DNA of 44,032 nucleotides from Nostoc sp. UCD121 (GCF_014222285.1 NZ_JACKZS010000041.1:1-44032), one strand, 5' to 3'. Positions 16,602-25,109 are shown, counted from the stretch's first letter. Translations and numbers: made by a program. Notes: generated by a model not told the origin, from the letters alone.

Positions 16602-16651
16602 ATGAACTATTTGAGTTCATGCACAAAGTCATTAATTTGTACAGTGCATGA
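16602..16651 (+). promoter_or_regulatory. Two mutually exclusive hairpins upstream of the RTX gene
   Basis: ATGAACT (16602-16608) pairs with AGTTCAT (16614-16620), while TCATGCAC (16617-16624) pairs with GTGCATGA (16644-16651). The two stems share 16617-16620 and cannot form together. If transcribed as part of the leader of the gene at 16851 this could act as a switch, but no transcription start is known. Confidence 0.3.
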
Positions 16652-16850
16652 GATTTTGATATGTAGATAGGTGCTAGTTGCAATCTGCTCAACAGTGTGG
16701 ATTTTCAAGAAAAATTACTGTCCCTCCAGAGGGAAATCAAAATATGTCGAAAGTGTCAACTATCGGCGGGTTTTTGTGTTCTAAAACAGTACTAATTCAG
16801 GGCTGAGAAATTTAAATTTACGGGAATATCGATTAAGAAAGGTAAAAGTT

Positions 16851-18995
16851 ATGACAAATATCATTGGAACTAACAGTAATGATACTCTACTGGGCAGTAA
16901 TGACGCTGACATAATTAACAGTAAAGTAGGCAACGATACCATTACAGCTCAACAGGGCGATGACACTCTGACTGGTGGTGGCGGCAAGGATAAATTTATT
17001 TACAACTTGGGTGATGGGACTGATACTATCACTGATTTTGGTGGCATAGGTAAAGGAACAAACCCGACAGCAGCAGTTATTGCCGAAGTGGATACGATCA
17101 AATTCCAGGGTGCTGATTTGACTGCCCAAAATCTGTTGCTTACCCAGAATGGTAACAATCTGGAAATTACCTTTGATGGGGTTGCTAATACCAAAATGAT
17201 TCTAAAAAACTTCAAATTAGAAAACCTCGATAACCTGAAAGCTTCTGGAAACAGACCAGCTATTGGTAATATCCTGTTTGATGGGCAAACTAGCATCACC
17301 GATAGTTTTGATGTCTTTGATGCCAACTCCACTGCAACTAGCGTGTTCAACAAGAACACGGTGACTTTCCTTAATGACCTCGACAACAACGTTACAGGTT
17401 TAGATAATTCAAATGATGTCATCAATGGTCAGGGCGGGAATGACCGTATCGACGGCAAGAGTGGCAACGACTTGCTGCGGGGTGGTACGGGAAATGATAC
17501 TCTCATTGGTGGTATAGGGAACGACACCCTTATTGGTGATGCTGGCAATGATTCCCTCGACGGTGGTGCTGGTAATGACTTGCTACGGGGTGGTGCAGGG
17601 AACAATATCCTCAACGGTGGTGCTGGTGACGATAACTTGAATGTTGACTCTTCAGCAGGCAATAATCTCTTGTCTGGTGGCGATGGCAATGATAGTCTCT
17701 CGGCATTAGGGGACTACCAAGGTAATGTGGTGTCTGGTAATAACACTCTCAAGGGTGGTGCTGGTAACGATACCTTGATTGCTGACGGTTCCGCAGGCGA
17801 TAACTTACTGGATGGTTCCAGTGGCAATGATTATCTCTCTGCCTCTAGTGGCTACTACGACCCTAGAGTGTCTGGCAATAACACCCTCAACGGAGGCATT
17901 GGTAACGATACCTTGAGTGCCTTACTTTCAACAGGTAAGAACTTCCTGGATGGTGGTGATAATAACGATTCTCTCTCTGTCAATCTTTCCTCTGGTAATA
18001 ACATCCTCAACGGTGGTGCTGGTGACGATTACTTGAGTGCTAATATTTCAACAGGCAATAATCTGCTGTCTGGTGGCGATGGCAATGACTCTCTCTTTGC
18101 CTCCGATTTTGAGGGCTACAGGTTTGATAACACTACTGGAGATAACACCCTTAACGGTGGTGCTGGTGACGATAATTTGAATGTTAATTATTCACGAGGC
18201 AATAATCTGCTGTCTGGTGGAGATGGCAATGATTCTCTCTCCGGTTCTAGCTACGGCCGCGGCTTCGGCGGATCTTTTTATAACACTACTGGAGATAACA
18301 CCCTTAACGGTGGTGCTGGTGACGATAATTTGAATGTTGATTATTCAACGGGCGATAATCTACTCAATGGAGATAATGGCAATGATTATCTCTCAGCCTC
18401 TGGCTACGAATACGACAATTCTGGCGACGAAAAAGGAGTTTATCGCAGGGCATCAGGCAATAACACTCTCAACGGTGGCGCTGGGACGGATAAATTGATT
18501 GTTGATTATTCAACAGGCAATAACTTACTCTTGGGAGGTGATGGTAATGACTACATCTCTGCATTTGGCGCGTTAGGGAATAATACTCTTAGCGGTGGTA
18601 ATGGAAATGACACCCTCAAAGGTGGCAATGGAAATGATATCCTGACAGGTGGTTTTGGTAATGATAGCCTCTATGGAAATGATGGTAATGATACCTTTGT
18701 TTTCAATGGCTTGAATCAAGGTGTCGATCGTCTTTATGACTTCAACGTAACTAATGACCGGATTCATGTATCGGCTGCTGATTTTGGTGGCGGGTTATCA
18801 ATAGGTTCACTTCAGCAAAGTCAGTTTATCGTTGGAACATCTGCAACGACAAGCAATCAACGATTTATCTATGATTCTTCTACAGGTGGACTGTTCTTTG
18901 ACCAAGATGGCAGTGCATCTGCCTTTAATCAGGTAAAATTTGCCCACTTATCTGCTGGATTGTCACTAACCAACGAAAAAATTATTGTTGCTTAA
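16851..18995 (+). CDS. RTX-type calcium-binding repeat protein
   Basis: The 714-residue acidic protein consists largely of GGxGxDxLx nonapeptide repeats that form calcium-dependent beta-rolls. There is an N-terminal set (about 1-60), a non-repeat domain (60-180), a classical nonapeptide block (about 185-250), an alternating 20-residue/variable-length array (250-575), a final nonapeptide block (576-625) and a C-terminal region with NDTFVFNG, RFIYDSSTGGLFFDQDG and VKFAHLS. This last part resembles the uncleaved C-terminal signal of type I secreted proteins. No N-terminal signal peptide is present, which also fits type I export. AAAGG lies before the ATG. No exporter genes are adjacent. Function is unknown; surface or extracellular matrix protein is likely. 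Confidence 0.88.
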   Translation: MTNIIGTNSNDTLLGSNDADIINSKVGNDTITAQQGDDTLTGGGGKDKFIYNLGDGTDTITDFGGIGKGTNPTAAVIAEVDTIKFQGADLTAQNLLLTQNGNNLEITFDGVANTKMILKNFKLENLDNLKASGNRPAIGNILFDGQTSITDSFDVFDANSTATSVFNKNTVTFLNDLDNNVTGLDNSNDVINGQGGNDRIDGKSGNDLLRGGTGNDTLIGGIGNDTLIGDAGNDSLDGGAGNDLLRGGAGNNILNGGAGDDNLNVDSSAGNNLLSGGDGNDSLSALGDYQGNVVSGNNTLKGGAGNDTLIADGSAGDNLLDGSSGNDYLSASSGYYDPRVSGNNTLNGGIGNDTLSALLSTGKNFLDGGDNNDSLSVNLSSGNNILNGGAGDDYLSANISTGNNLLSGGDGNDSLFASDFEGYRFDNTTGDNTLNGGAGDDNLNVNYSRGNNLLSGGDGNDSLSGSSYGRGFGGSFYNTTGDNTLNGGAGDDNLNVDYSTGDNLLNGDNGNDYLSASGYEYDNSGDEKGVYRRASGNNTLNGGAGTDKLIVDYSTGNNLLLGGDGNDYISAFGALGNNTLSGGNGNDTLKGGNGNDILTGGFGNDSLYGNDGNDTFVFNGLNQGVDRLYDFNVTNDRIHVSAADFGGGLSIGSLQQSQFIVGTSATTSNQRFIYDSSTGGLFFDQDGSASAFNQVKFAHLSAGLSLTNEKIIVA

Positions 18996-19037
18996 TGGTG
19001 ATTTACACTCTTCCATAAATAAATAGCACAGATAGAT

Positions 19038-19065
19038 TGCGAGGTACTATTTTCAGCACCTCGCA
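19038..19065. terminator. Hairpin between convergent genes
   Basis: TGCGAGGT (19038-19045) is inverted as ACCTCGCA (19058-19065) with a 12-base loop. It lies 43 bases after the RTX stop and 54 bases before the stop of the convergent dihydrouridine synthase. No long T-run follows on either strand, so a terminator role is likely but not proven. Confidence 0.45.
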
Positions 19066-19118
19066 TTCGTATTCATAAAGCGTCAAAAATGCCTATTTCA
19101 AATAGTTGCCATAGTTAC

Positions 19119-20141
19119 TTATACCCTCAAGGAAGGTGCTAGGGCTAAAGTTTTCGTCAGATCCGTAAGGAGAACGCGATCGCAGAGGTTAAACAATTCT
19201 ATCTCGGTCTGCGTCTGTCGCATCAGCCGCAGGAAATGACCTTCAGTGTCAACACTCAGAGCAATGTAGTTGAGGAACATTTTCAGATAGCCGACGCGCG
19301 ATCGCTCTGGCATAGTTGCTGCTGTGGGGGTCTGCCATAAACGATCAATATAGTTGCGTACTTCTACTAAAGGAACGGGTGCGATCGGCTCAAAACGCAA
19401 AGCTTGCCGAATTTGATTAAAAATCCAAGGATTGCCAATCGCCCAGCGCCCTACCATCACACCAGCTGCACCCGTTTGAGAAAGCACTTCAATAGCAGTT
19501 TTTGCAGAGTTGATATTGCCATTTGCAAGTACTGGACAATCGACTCGTTTAACTGCTTCAGCAATCAGATCATATCTCACTGCCCCGTGGTACATATCTT
19601 TCACTGTGCGACCATGCAAACTCAATAAATCAATGTTGTGGCGATTGATTATATCTAGAATTTTGTAAAAGTTATCTGTATTTTCAAAGCCTACGCGCAT
19701 CTTCACAGTCAAAGGGCGATCGTTCACTGCCTGCCGCAATTCTGCTAAAATTCGATCTACTTTTTCTGGTGAGAGCAACAATCCACCCCCAACATTTTTG
19801 CGATAGATTCTAGGTGCTGGACAGCCCATATTCAAATCAACTCCAGCGATATTATAGCGACAGAGATCAATTGCTGTTCTTACTAAGTCTGGAATGCTTT
19901 CGCCAATCATTTGAGCAAAAACGGGGCGACCCGTATCGTTTTCGGTGATTGCTGCCAGAATGTTACGATTGAGCCGTGAGGTATCATTGACCCGGAAATA
20001 CTCGGTGAAGAAGTAGTCAGGGCTGCCGTAGTGGGCAATGACCTTCATAAACCAGAGGTTTGTCACATCCTGCATAGGCGCAAGAGCGGTGAGGGGTAGG
20101 TATGGATGGAGCGATTGGGGGAGTGAGACCTGGGACGACAT
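19119..20141 (-). CDS. dus: tRNA-dihydrouridine synthase
   Basis: The product (340 residues from ATG 20141) is a flavin-dependent TIM-barrel Dus enzyme that reduces uridines in the tRNA D-loop. Visible motifs are LAPMQDVTN near 20-28, VDLNMGCPAPRI near 101-112 with catalytic Cys107, LTVKMRVG, LSLHGRTVKDMY and the phosphate-binding VLANGNINS and GVMVGRWAIGNPWIF. The C-terminal helical domain follows. A TTG at 20162 would add seven residues (SNALIFM-type) without conservation, so the ATG was chosen. The gene is monocistronic in this window. Confidence 0.92.
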   Translation of the reverse strand: MSSQVSLPQSLHPYLPLTALAPMQDVTNLWFMKVIAHYGSPDYFFTEYFRVNDTSRLNRNILAAITENDTGRPVFAQMIGESIPDLVRTAIDLCRYNIAGVDLNMGCPAPRIYRKNVGGGLLLSPEKVDRILAELRQAVNDRPLTVKMRVGFENTDNFYKILDIINRHNIDLLSLHGRTVKDMYHGAVRYDLIAEAVKRVDCPVLANGNINSAKTAIEVLSQTGAAGVMVGRWAIGNPWIFNQIRQALRFEPIAPVPLVEVRNYIDRLWQTPTAATMPERSRVGYLKMFLNYIALSVDTEGHFLRLMRQTQTEIELFNLCDRVLLTDLTKTLALAPSLRV

Positions 20142-20230
20142 GAATATGAGAGCGTTTGACAAAGCATCACTCTATCAAAAAATCCTTACTAAAAGTTGTA
20201 ACCTTTGTCAGTTTTGCTGTGGGTGTAGAT

Positions 20231-20259
20231 GCGATATCTACGACGGGCTACGCCTACGC
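20231..20259 (-). repeat. 29-base interspersed repeat, copy A
   Basis: On the minus strand this reads GCGTAGGCGTAGCCCGTCG followed by TAGATATCGC. It matches 21121-21149 (plus strand) at 26 of 29 positions. The two copies are in inverted orientation and flank the RHH-TOBE gene. Confidence 0.6.
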
Positions 20260-20375
20260 TGACATTTAATACCCAACGCCTAAAATCCCGTATTTTTATC
20301 AGAAAAATGGGTTTAAAAACTAGGAAAACTAAGAAGTGATTCTTAGATGCCCCGAGGCTTCAGCCCGGAGTCATG

Positions 20376-20822
20376 TCACTCTCTAGCAATGACAATATCG
20401 TTCGACTTAATCACTGCATAAGCTTCTTTTCCCTCAGATAGTTCTAACTCTTCTGCCGAAGCTCTGGTGATAATTGAGGTTAATTCTACTTTATGAATAA
20501 TTTCCAGAGTTACCTCACTATTAACTGCTCCATAAACAACTCGTTTAACAACACCTTTAAGAATATTACGAGAGCTAACTTTTAGTGATTTCTTGGGAAT
20601 AGTACTTTCTATGTCAGGCTTTTGAGTATAGTAGATATCTTCCCGTTTTTCCTGCTGAGGTGGTGGTAATACGGCGGCTGAAGAGTGTTGAGTGAGACTA
20701 CGCACAAGTTCTCGCAAAATCTCAGTCTTGGTGCGTTGAGACTGTTCGCAAAACTCCTCTAGAATCTTCCGCTCGTCCTCTGAGGTTTGAAATGTAACCC
20801 ATCCTTGTTCTTTTCTTGGCAT
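20376..20822 (-). CDS. RHH-TOBE protein, candidate molybdate-responsive regulator
   Basis: The 148-residue product (ATG 20822) appears to join two domains. Residues 5-46 (GWVTFQTSEDERKILEEF, then TKTEILRELVRSL) look like a ribbon-helix-helix DNA-binding unit. After a proline/glutamine linker (50-80), residues 82-148 form a TOBE/Mop domain: SSRNILKGVVKRVVYGAVNS, then LTSIITRASAEELELSEGKE and AYAVIKSNDIVIA. TOBE domains bind molybdate or tungstate in molbindins, ModE and ModC. The combination suggests an oxyanion-responsive transcription factor or storage protein; this is inference. A TTG at 20840 would add six residues. No molybdate transport genes are adjacent. Confidence 0.8.
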   Translation of the reverse strand: MPRKEQGWVTFQTSEDERKILEEFCEQSQRTKTEILRELVRSLTQHSSAAVLPPPQQEKREDIYYTQKPDIESTIPKKSLKVSSRNILKGVVKRVVYGAVNSEVTLEIIHKVELTSIITRASAEELELSEGKEAYAVIKSNDIVIARE

Positions 20823-21192
20823 AATAATATTATTTATCAATTTTGGTTATCTTGGTAAAATTCTACCAACTATCAATTCGATATGTCGTTTTAGTAATAA
20901 CATTTTTTTGCGATAATTTTTGGCATTTTTAGCAAAATTAATCAACTAATTTGATCCAAATAACTACATAAATATTTATTTTTTTGTAGTTGTAAAATAT
21001 TTTGTTACTTGAAAATGTCTAAGCATCACTATCTTTATACCAACTAGGATAGTATGATATTAATCTATGGTATTTGTCGAGATAGCGATTGCAGGGGTAA
21101 TCTGGCAGAAAATTCCACTGGCGTAGGCGTAGACCGTCGCAGACATCGCGTGAGTGCCCTAGGATTATCTAACGTGAGTTCACAACCGGAGG
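20823..21192. other. AT-rich divergent spacer
   Basis: This 370-base spacer separates the RHH-TOBE gene (minus) from the CBS-HEPN gene (plus). It is strongly AT-rich to about 21050, then contains the second copy of a 29-base interspersed repeat. TTGGTTATCTTGGTAAAATTCTACCAA near 20842-20868 includes the dyad TTGGTA/TACCAA, a possible operator for the RHH protein. Confidence 0.4.
21121..21149 (+). repeat. 29-base interspersed repeat, copy B
   Basis: GCGTAGGCGTAGACCGTCG followed by CAGACATCGC; it differs from copy A (20231-20259, opposite strand) at three positions. A shortened relative is at 5263-5287. Confidence 0.6.
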
Positions 21193-21990
21193 ATGAAACA
21201 CCTAAAATCGCGTTCTCAAGACCTGCGGAGTTTATTTGAGAACAATATCACCATTGAATATGTGGCAGAACCCCTCAAAGCTATGCCAGCTAATGCGGAG
21301 GTGACAGAAGTGCTGCATTGGATGCAGGCACAAAATTTTGATGTTATCGGCGTTGAGACAGGAGATATTATCAGCGGTTATGTAGAACGCTCTACTTTGA
21401 TTCAAGGCAAAGAAGGTAAGTGTGGCGACTATCAACGGGTGTTTCATCCCAAAGAACTAATAGCCATTTCCACCCCACTGATCAAGTTGCTACCCATCCT
21501 GCAACAAACTCCGCGATTGTTTGTCTTGGACTGCAATCAGGTAAGTGGTATTATTACCTGTGGCGACTTGCAGAAAGCACCCGCGCGAATGCTGCTGTTT
21601 GGCTTGGTAACGCTCCTAGAAATGAATTTGCTGCGCCTGGTGCGGATTTACTATCCTCAAGATTCTTGGCAAAAAGTCCTCAAACCTGAACGTTTAGAAG
21701 TTGCTCAACGGTTATGGCGAGAGAGTCAGGAAAGAAACGAAGCTACGGATTTGTTAGATTATCTGCAATTCTGTGATAAGCGAGAGTTGATTTTAAATCA
21801 GCCAGAACTTCTCCAGCAACTGGGATTAAAATCCAAACGGTTTGGTGAACGCTTTTTAAAGTCTGCGGAACAGTTGCGAAACCGATTAGCTCATGCCCAA
21901 AATCTAGTTAGTGGCTCCTCTTGGACAGAGTTGATTTCTCTAGCAGAGGCGATGGAAACGCTGTTAATTCTCTGTGAGGAAGTTGAGTGA
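21193..21990 (+). CDS. CBS-domain protein with C-terminal HEPN-like motif
   Basis: The 265-residue soluble protein has an N-terminal half that looks like a divergent CBS pair: VTEVLHWMQAQNFDVIGV (37-54) with SGYVERSTLI (61-70), then LIKLLPILQQTPRLFVL (96-112) with SGIITCGDLQKAPARM (118-133). The C-terminal half is all-helical and ends with SAEQLRNRLAHAQNLV; Arg229-Asn230-xxx-His234 fits the Rx4H motif of HEPN ribonucleases. CBS pairs commonly sense adenine nucleotides, so a nucleotide-gated RNase or RNA-binding protein is possible (inference). GGAGG directly abuts the ATG, an unusually short spacing; the next ATG (residue 31) would cut into the CBS region. Confidence 0.72.
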   Translation: MKHLKSRSQDLRSLFENNITIEYVAEPLKAMPANAEVTEVLHWMQAQNFDVIGVETGDIISGYVERSTLIQGKEGKCGDYQRVFHPKELIAISTPLIKLLPILQQTPRLFVLDCNQVSGIITCGDLQKAPARMLLFGLVTLLEMNLLRLVRIYYPQDSWQKVLKPERLEVAQRLWRESQERNEATDLLDYLQFCDKRELILNQPELLQQLGLKSKRFGERFLKSAEQLRNRLAHAQNLVSGSSWTELISLAEAMETLLILCEEVE

Positions 21991-22001
21991 AGTAGTCAGC
22001 T

Positions 22002-22772
22002 TTATACAACATTATTTAACCATTGTGTCAAGTCGGCTGATGTGGAGAAATCTAATAGCGCCTCACTTAAATCTTCTAATTGAGTCAGAGACAAATCTTC
22101 AATCTGCCTACGCAATTCTGGAGCAACTATACCAATTCGCCGAGGAAGTAGGCGCATGACTACTGACAACGCCTCTTCTCGTTTCCCCTGCTCAATTCCT
22201 TGTCTAATAATTCTTTGATAGACCACAGATTCCTGCATAAGCTCCTCCCGCAAAAGGCTTTTGATGACATTGTTGTTATATTTTAACCCTGCAAGCAACT
22301 GAGTACAGGCTGAGATATTTCGTTGTTGGCTGGGTTCTTCAATCATATCTACCTGAGCAGCAACTTGAGAGAGCAAGGATTCAGGGGAATCTGTTCGCGC
22401 TAAAACCGCCAAAGGTAAAAGACCAACAGACGCTAGCAAAGGAGCGGGGTCTTGCTCCCAAATCCGAATCGCTCGGAAGCGATGAACTGTATTAGTATCA
22501 GTAAATTGTTCGATAAAAACTGCGTTTGTAGTGGTTTCTTTGAGGTAGATGACAACCTGTTCAATAGGATAAAAACTGTATTGCCGACGCAGCCTCGCGT
22601 AGTAGTCTAACATCCGAATCGGCATTGGCGGGATTGATACAGGTGCAACTTGGAACTCTAGGTGGAGAATCTCTTCTTGGGGATTTAGCAAAATAATGCA
22701 GTCTGCTCTAACTGGCTCAACACTCAACTCAGTTTTGAGGTCTTTAACGTCTGCTGGGGTTCTACCTAACAA
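22002..22772 (-). CDS. Rpn/DUF4351-type PD-(D/E)XK nuclease-like protein, start codon degenerate
   Basis: The frame belongs to the Rpn family of putative recombination-promoting nucleases/transposase-like proteins with a DUF4351 tail. From TTG 22772 (256 residues), Asp24 in VRADCIILL and Glu39-x-Gln41 in LHLEFQ form the PD-(D/E)XK-type core. IRIWEQDPAPLLASVGLLPLAVL and the C-terminal LRRQIEDLSLTQLEDLSEALLDF are typical. Conserved family sequence continues in frame upstream of the TTG (NVCRYLSEQYPENFATWLLG), as far as ATA at 22835-22833 where relatives have ATG. No ATG, GTG or TTG exists between the upstream in-frame stop and 22772 at the expected place. The gene may be decaying, or may be translated from the internal TTG or a non-standard codon. 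Confidence 0.8.
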   Translation of the reverse strand: MLGRTPADVKDLKTELSVEPVRADCIILLNPQEEILHLEFQVAPVSIPPMPIRMLDYYARLRRQYSFYPIEQVVIYLKETTTNAVFIEQFTDTNTVHRFRAIRIWEQDPAPLLASVGLLPLAVLARTDSPESLLSQVAAQVDMIEEPSQQRNISACTQLLAGLKYNNNVIKSLLREELMQESVVYQRIIRQGIEQGKREEALSVVMRLLPRRIGIVAPELRRQIEDLSLTQLEDLSEALLDFSTSADLTQWLNNVV

Positions 22773-22896
22773 CCAGGTGGCAAAGTTTTCGGGATACTGT
22801 TCTGAAAGATAGCGGCAAACGTTATCGATGGATATTGAGTTTATAGTTAAAGCATTAAGTAAGAAATATCACAGTTTCCGTTCATAAAATTGAGCT

Positions 22897-23451
22897 TTAA
22901 CCTGGCTTGTTGAGTGAATCGCTAACTTGAGTACCTGTATAATTGGGAACCCAACCCTCGGCGATCGCAAAATAGCGTATTGCTTTGAAATTCAACGATG
23001 CAGTTGGGCTGCACCAATGCTCAACGTCGGCGGGGATGTAAAGATAGTCTTGTGCTTGAACTAAAAGCTGTACCTGACTGCCATCAGGCCGCACGAAGCC
23101 ATAGATCATTTCTCCTGCCAACACGTAGAGGGGTTCAGGTGCAGGATGAGTATGGTAACGGCCGTAGGTTGCTATCAGATGGTGAAGATTAAAGGAACCT
23201 GGATGCACATTTAACAAGTCACACCAGATAGCGCCATTTTCTTGCTGAAGAAATTCAAAAACGCTGTTATGGAGTTCTACACAATAACGTTTCTCCGACT
23301 CAGTTAAAACGTCCTGGCTTAACAGATTAGGGAAGAGTAGCGATGTTCCTGGATCGTAGTGTCTGAGTTGAATGCCAAAAGGCCCAAGTTCACGAGCTAT
23401 TTCGCCTAAATCGCTCTCAATCGTACCGTCGTCAAGTAGTAGGTTAGCCAT
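22897..23451 (-). CDS. mtnD: Acireductone dioxygenase-like cupin
   Basis: The 184-residue protein has the ARD cupin signature: His100-x-His102-xxx-Glu106 in RYHTHPAPEPLYVLAGE, and His145 in YIPADVEHWC. These are the four Fe/Ni ligands. Family length is about 180. ARD oxidises acireductone to the keto-acid precursor of methionine in the methionine salvage pathway. The N-terminus GTIESDLGEIARELGPFGIQL differs somewhat from well-studied enzymes, so another cupin activity is possible. The ATG at 23451 gives the correct length. No other salvage genes are adjacent; the Rpn-type gene lies downstream on the same strand. Confidence 0.85.
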   Translation of the reverse strand: MANLLLDDGTIESDLGEIARELGPFGIQLRHYDPGTSLLFPNLLSQDVLTESEKRYCVELHNSVFEFLQQENGAIWCDLLNVHPGSFNLHHLIATYGRYHTHPAPEPLYVLAGEMIYGFVRPDGSQVQLLVQAQDYLYIPADVEHWCSPTASLNFKAIRYFAIAEGWVPNYTGTQVSDSLNKPG

Positions 23452-23529
23452 GACAAAAAGACTAATTAACTGTTAAGAAAAGTATACTCTATCTTTGAGC
23501 TAAAAGCCACTATTCCCGACTGACAAACC

Positions 23530-23577
23530 GGGGAATGGGGAATGGGGAATAAATTCTTCCCAATGCCCAATGCCCAT
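23530..23577. repeat. STRR heptamers GGGGAAT x3 and CCCAATG x2
   Basis: GGGGAAT occurs three times in tandem (23530-23550). CCCAATG occurs twice plus a partial copy from 23559. The two runs are near reverse complements (GGGGAAT versus ATTCCC-like), so the region can fold. It sits in the spacer between mtnD and the photolyase gene, where both promoters should be. Confidence 0.65.
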
Positions 23578-23620
23578 TTACAGAATATAATTTATCGTCA
23601 GAATGATGTTCATTGGTACC

Positions 23621-23638
23621 ACTAGCATCTAAGCTAGT
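23621..23638 (+). promoter_or_regulatory. Small hairpin upstream of the photolyase start
   Basis: ACTAGC (23621-23626) and GCTAGT (23633-23638) pair around ATCTAA, 26 bases before ATG 23664. If transcribed, this stem would sit in the photolyase leader. Its effect is unknown. Confidence 0.3.
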
Positions 23639-23663
23639 ACGGGTGAACTATATACAGCATAGA

Positions 23664-25109
23664 ATGTCTGACTTAATTCTGTTTTGGCATCGGCGCGATT
23701 TACGCATTTCTGACAATACGGGGCTGGCTGCGGCAAAACGGCGGAGTCCGAAGGTGGTGGGCGTGTTTTGTCTCGATCCGCATATTTTAGAACGGGATGA
23801 TGTTGCTCCTGTGAGAGTAACTTATATGATTGGCTGTTTGCAGAAACTCCAAGAGCGATATGCTCAAGTTGGTAGCCAATTGTTAATACTACACGCCGAT
23901 CCTGTACAAGCTATACCAGCTTTAGCAGAGGCAATAAATGCCAAAGCTGTTTTTTGGAATTGGGATGTAGAACCTTATTCACAAGAACGCGATCGCACCG
24001 TTATAAATGCCCTCAAAGAAAAAGGTATTGAGTTTCTTAATCAAAACTGGGATCAAATCCTCAATTCCCCAGATGAGATCCGCACGGGTAGTAACAGTCC
24101 TTATACAGTTTATACCCCCTTCTGGAAAAATTGGATTACTAAACCGAAGGCTCAACCCGTAGAAACACTACAAAATATTGAGGGATTAACGAAAGCCGAA
24201 CAGGAAATTGCCAAACTTGCAGGAGCGATCGTACTACCTTCAGCAAAAGATTTAGGATTTATTTGGGATGAACAATTAATTATTTCACCAGGAGAAGCGG
24301 CAGCACAAGAACGATTAGAAGAATTTACTAATAAAGCTATTACTGAATACCAAGAACAGAGAAATTTTCCCGCAGTTGATGGAACATCACAACTAAGTGC
24401 AGCATTAAAATTTGGCGTAATTGGCATTCGCACCGTTTGGCAAGCCACCATCGAAGCACTAGAAAATAGTCGCAGTGAGGAAACAGCAGTTAATATTCGC
24501 ACATGGCAACAGGAATTAGCCTGGCGGGAGTTTTATCAACACGCAATGTATAACTTCCCGGAATTAGCTGATGGTGCTTTCCGCGACATCTTTAAGAACT
24601 TTCCTTGGGAAACTAATGAAGAACATTTCCAAGCTTGGTGTGAAGGAAGAACTGGCTACCCGATTGTGGATGCAGCAATGCGCCAGATGAATGAAAGTGG
24701 CTGGATGCACAACCGTTGTCGAATGATTGTTGCTAGTTTCCTCACCAAAGACTTGCTAATTAATCCGCAATTAGGAGAAAAATACTTTATGAAGCACCTG
24801 ATTGATGGTGATTTATCTGCTAACAATGGCGGTTGGCAATGGAGTGCTTCTAGTGGTATGGACCCTAAACCTGTGCGAATTTTCAACCCAGCTAGTCAAA
24901 CACAAAAATTTGATCCAGAAGGGGAATATATTCGGCAATGGGTGTCAGAATTGCGGTCTGTAGATACAGAATATTTAGTTACTGGTAAAATTCCACCTTT
25001 AGAACGTCATGCTGTTGGCTATCCTGACCCAATTGTAGATCATAAAATCCAACAACAGCAATTTAAACAGCTTTATCAACAACAAAAAAATATTAGTAAT
25101 GGTGAGTAA
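23664..25109 (+). CDS. phr: Deoxyribodipyrimidine photolyase, class I
   Basis: The product (481 residues from ATG 23664) repairs cyclobutane pyrimidine dimers with blue/UV-A light. The N-terminal alpha/beta antenna domain begins [15 protein letters not shown]. The C-terminal FAD-binding domain shows [56 protein letters not shown] and [20 protein letters not shown] with [10 protein letters not shown], the last of which is the conserved FAD/DNA region. The in-frame TTG at 23613 would add 17 residues that are not family-like and would run through a hairpin, so ATG 23664 is preferred. The length suits the 8-HDF/MTHF-type class I photolyases; the antenna cofactor cannot be assigned by eye. Confidence 0.94.
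   Translation: MSDLILFWHRRDLRISDNTGLAAAKRRSPKVVGVFCLDPHILERDDVAPVRVTYMIGCLQKLQERYAQVGSQLLILHADPVQAIPALAEAINAKAVFWNWDVEPYSQERDRTVINALKEKGIEFLNQNWDQILNSPDEIRTGSNSPYTVYTPFWKNWITKPKAQPVETLQNIEGLTKAEQEIAKLAGAIVLPSAKDLGFIWDEQLIISPGEAAAQERLEEFTNKAITEYQEQRNFPAVDGTSQLSAALKFGVIGIRTVWQATIEALENSRSEETAVNIRTWQQELAWREFYQHAMYNFPELADGAFRDIFKNFPWETNEEHFQAWCEGRTGYPIVDAAMRQMNESGWMHNRCRMIVASFLTKDLLINPQLGEKYFMKHLIDGDLSANNGGWQWSASSGMDPKPVRIFNPASQTQKFDPEGEYIRQWVSELRSVDTEYLVTGKIPPLERHAVGYPDPIVDHKIQQQQFKQLYQQQKNISNGE

Larger units (their letters stand above)
15307..16850. other. Long non-coding spacer with repeats and leader hairpins
   Basis: About 1.5 kb without a convincing gene. Two open frames (15659-15934 minus, 16089-16307 plus) run through repeats and show no family features. 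Seen items are a HIP1-centred palindrome (15511-15528), a MITE-like foldback (15834-15930), repeat fragments with GCGTAGGC or GCGTAGCCC near 15600 and 16170, and two competing hairpins (16602-16651) in the region leading to the RTX gene. The latter gene's promoter should lie within the last few hundred bases. Confidence 0.55.

Noticed and set aside
17429..17689. Minus-strand frames opposite the RTX repeat genes (also within 32773-34902 on the plus strand)
   Set aside because: Proline/serine-rich shadows of glycine/aspartate nonapeptide repeats.
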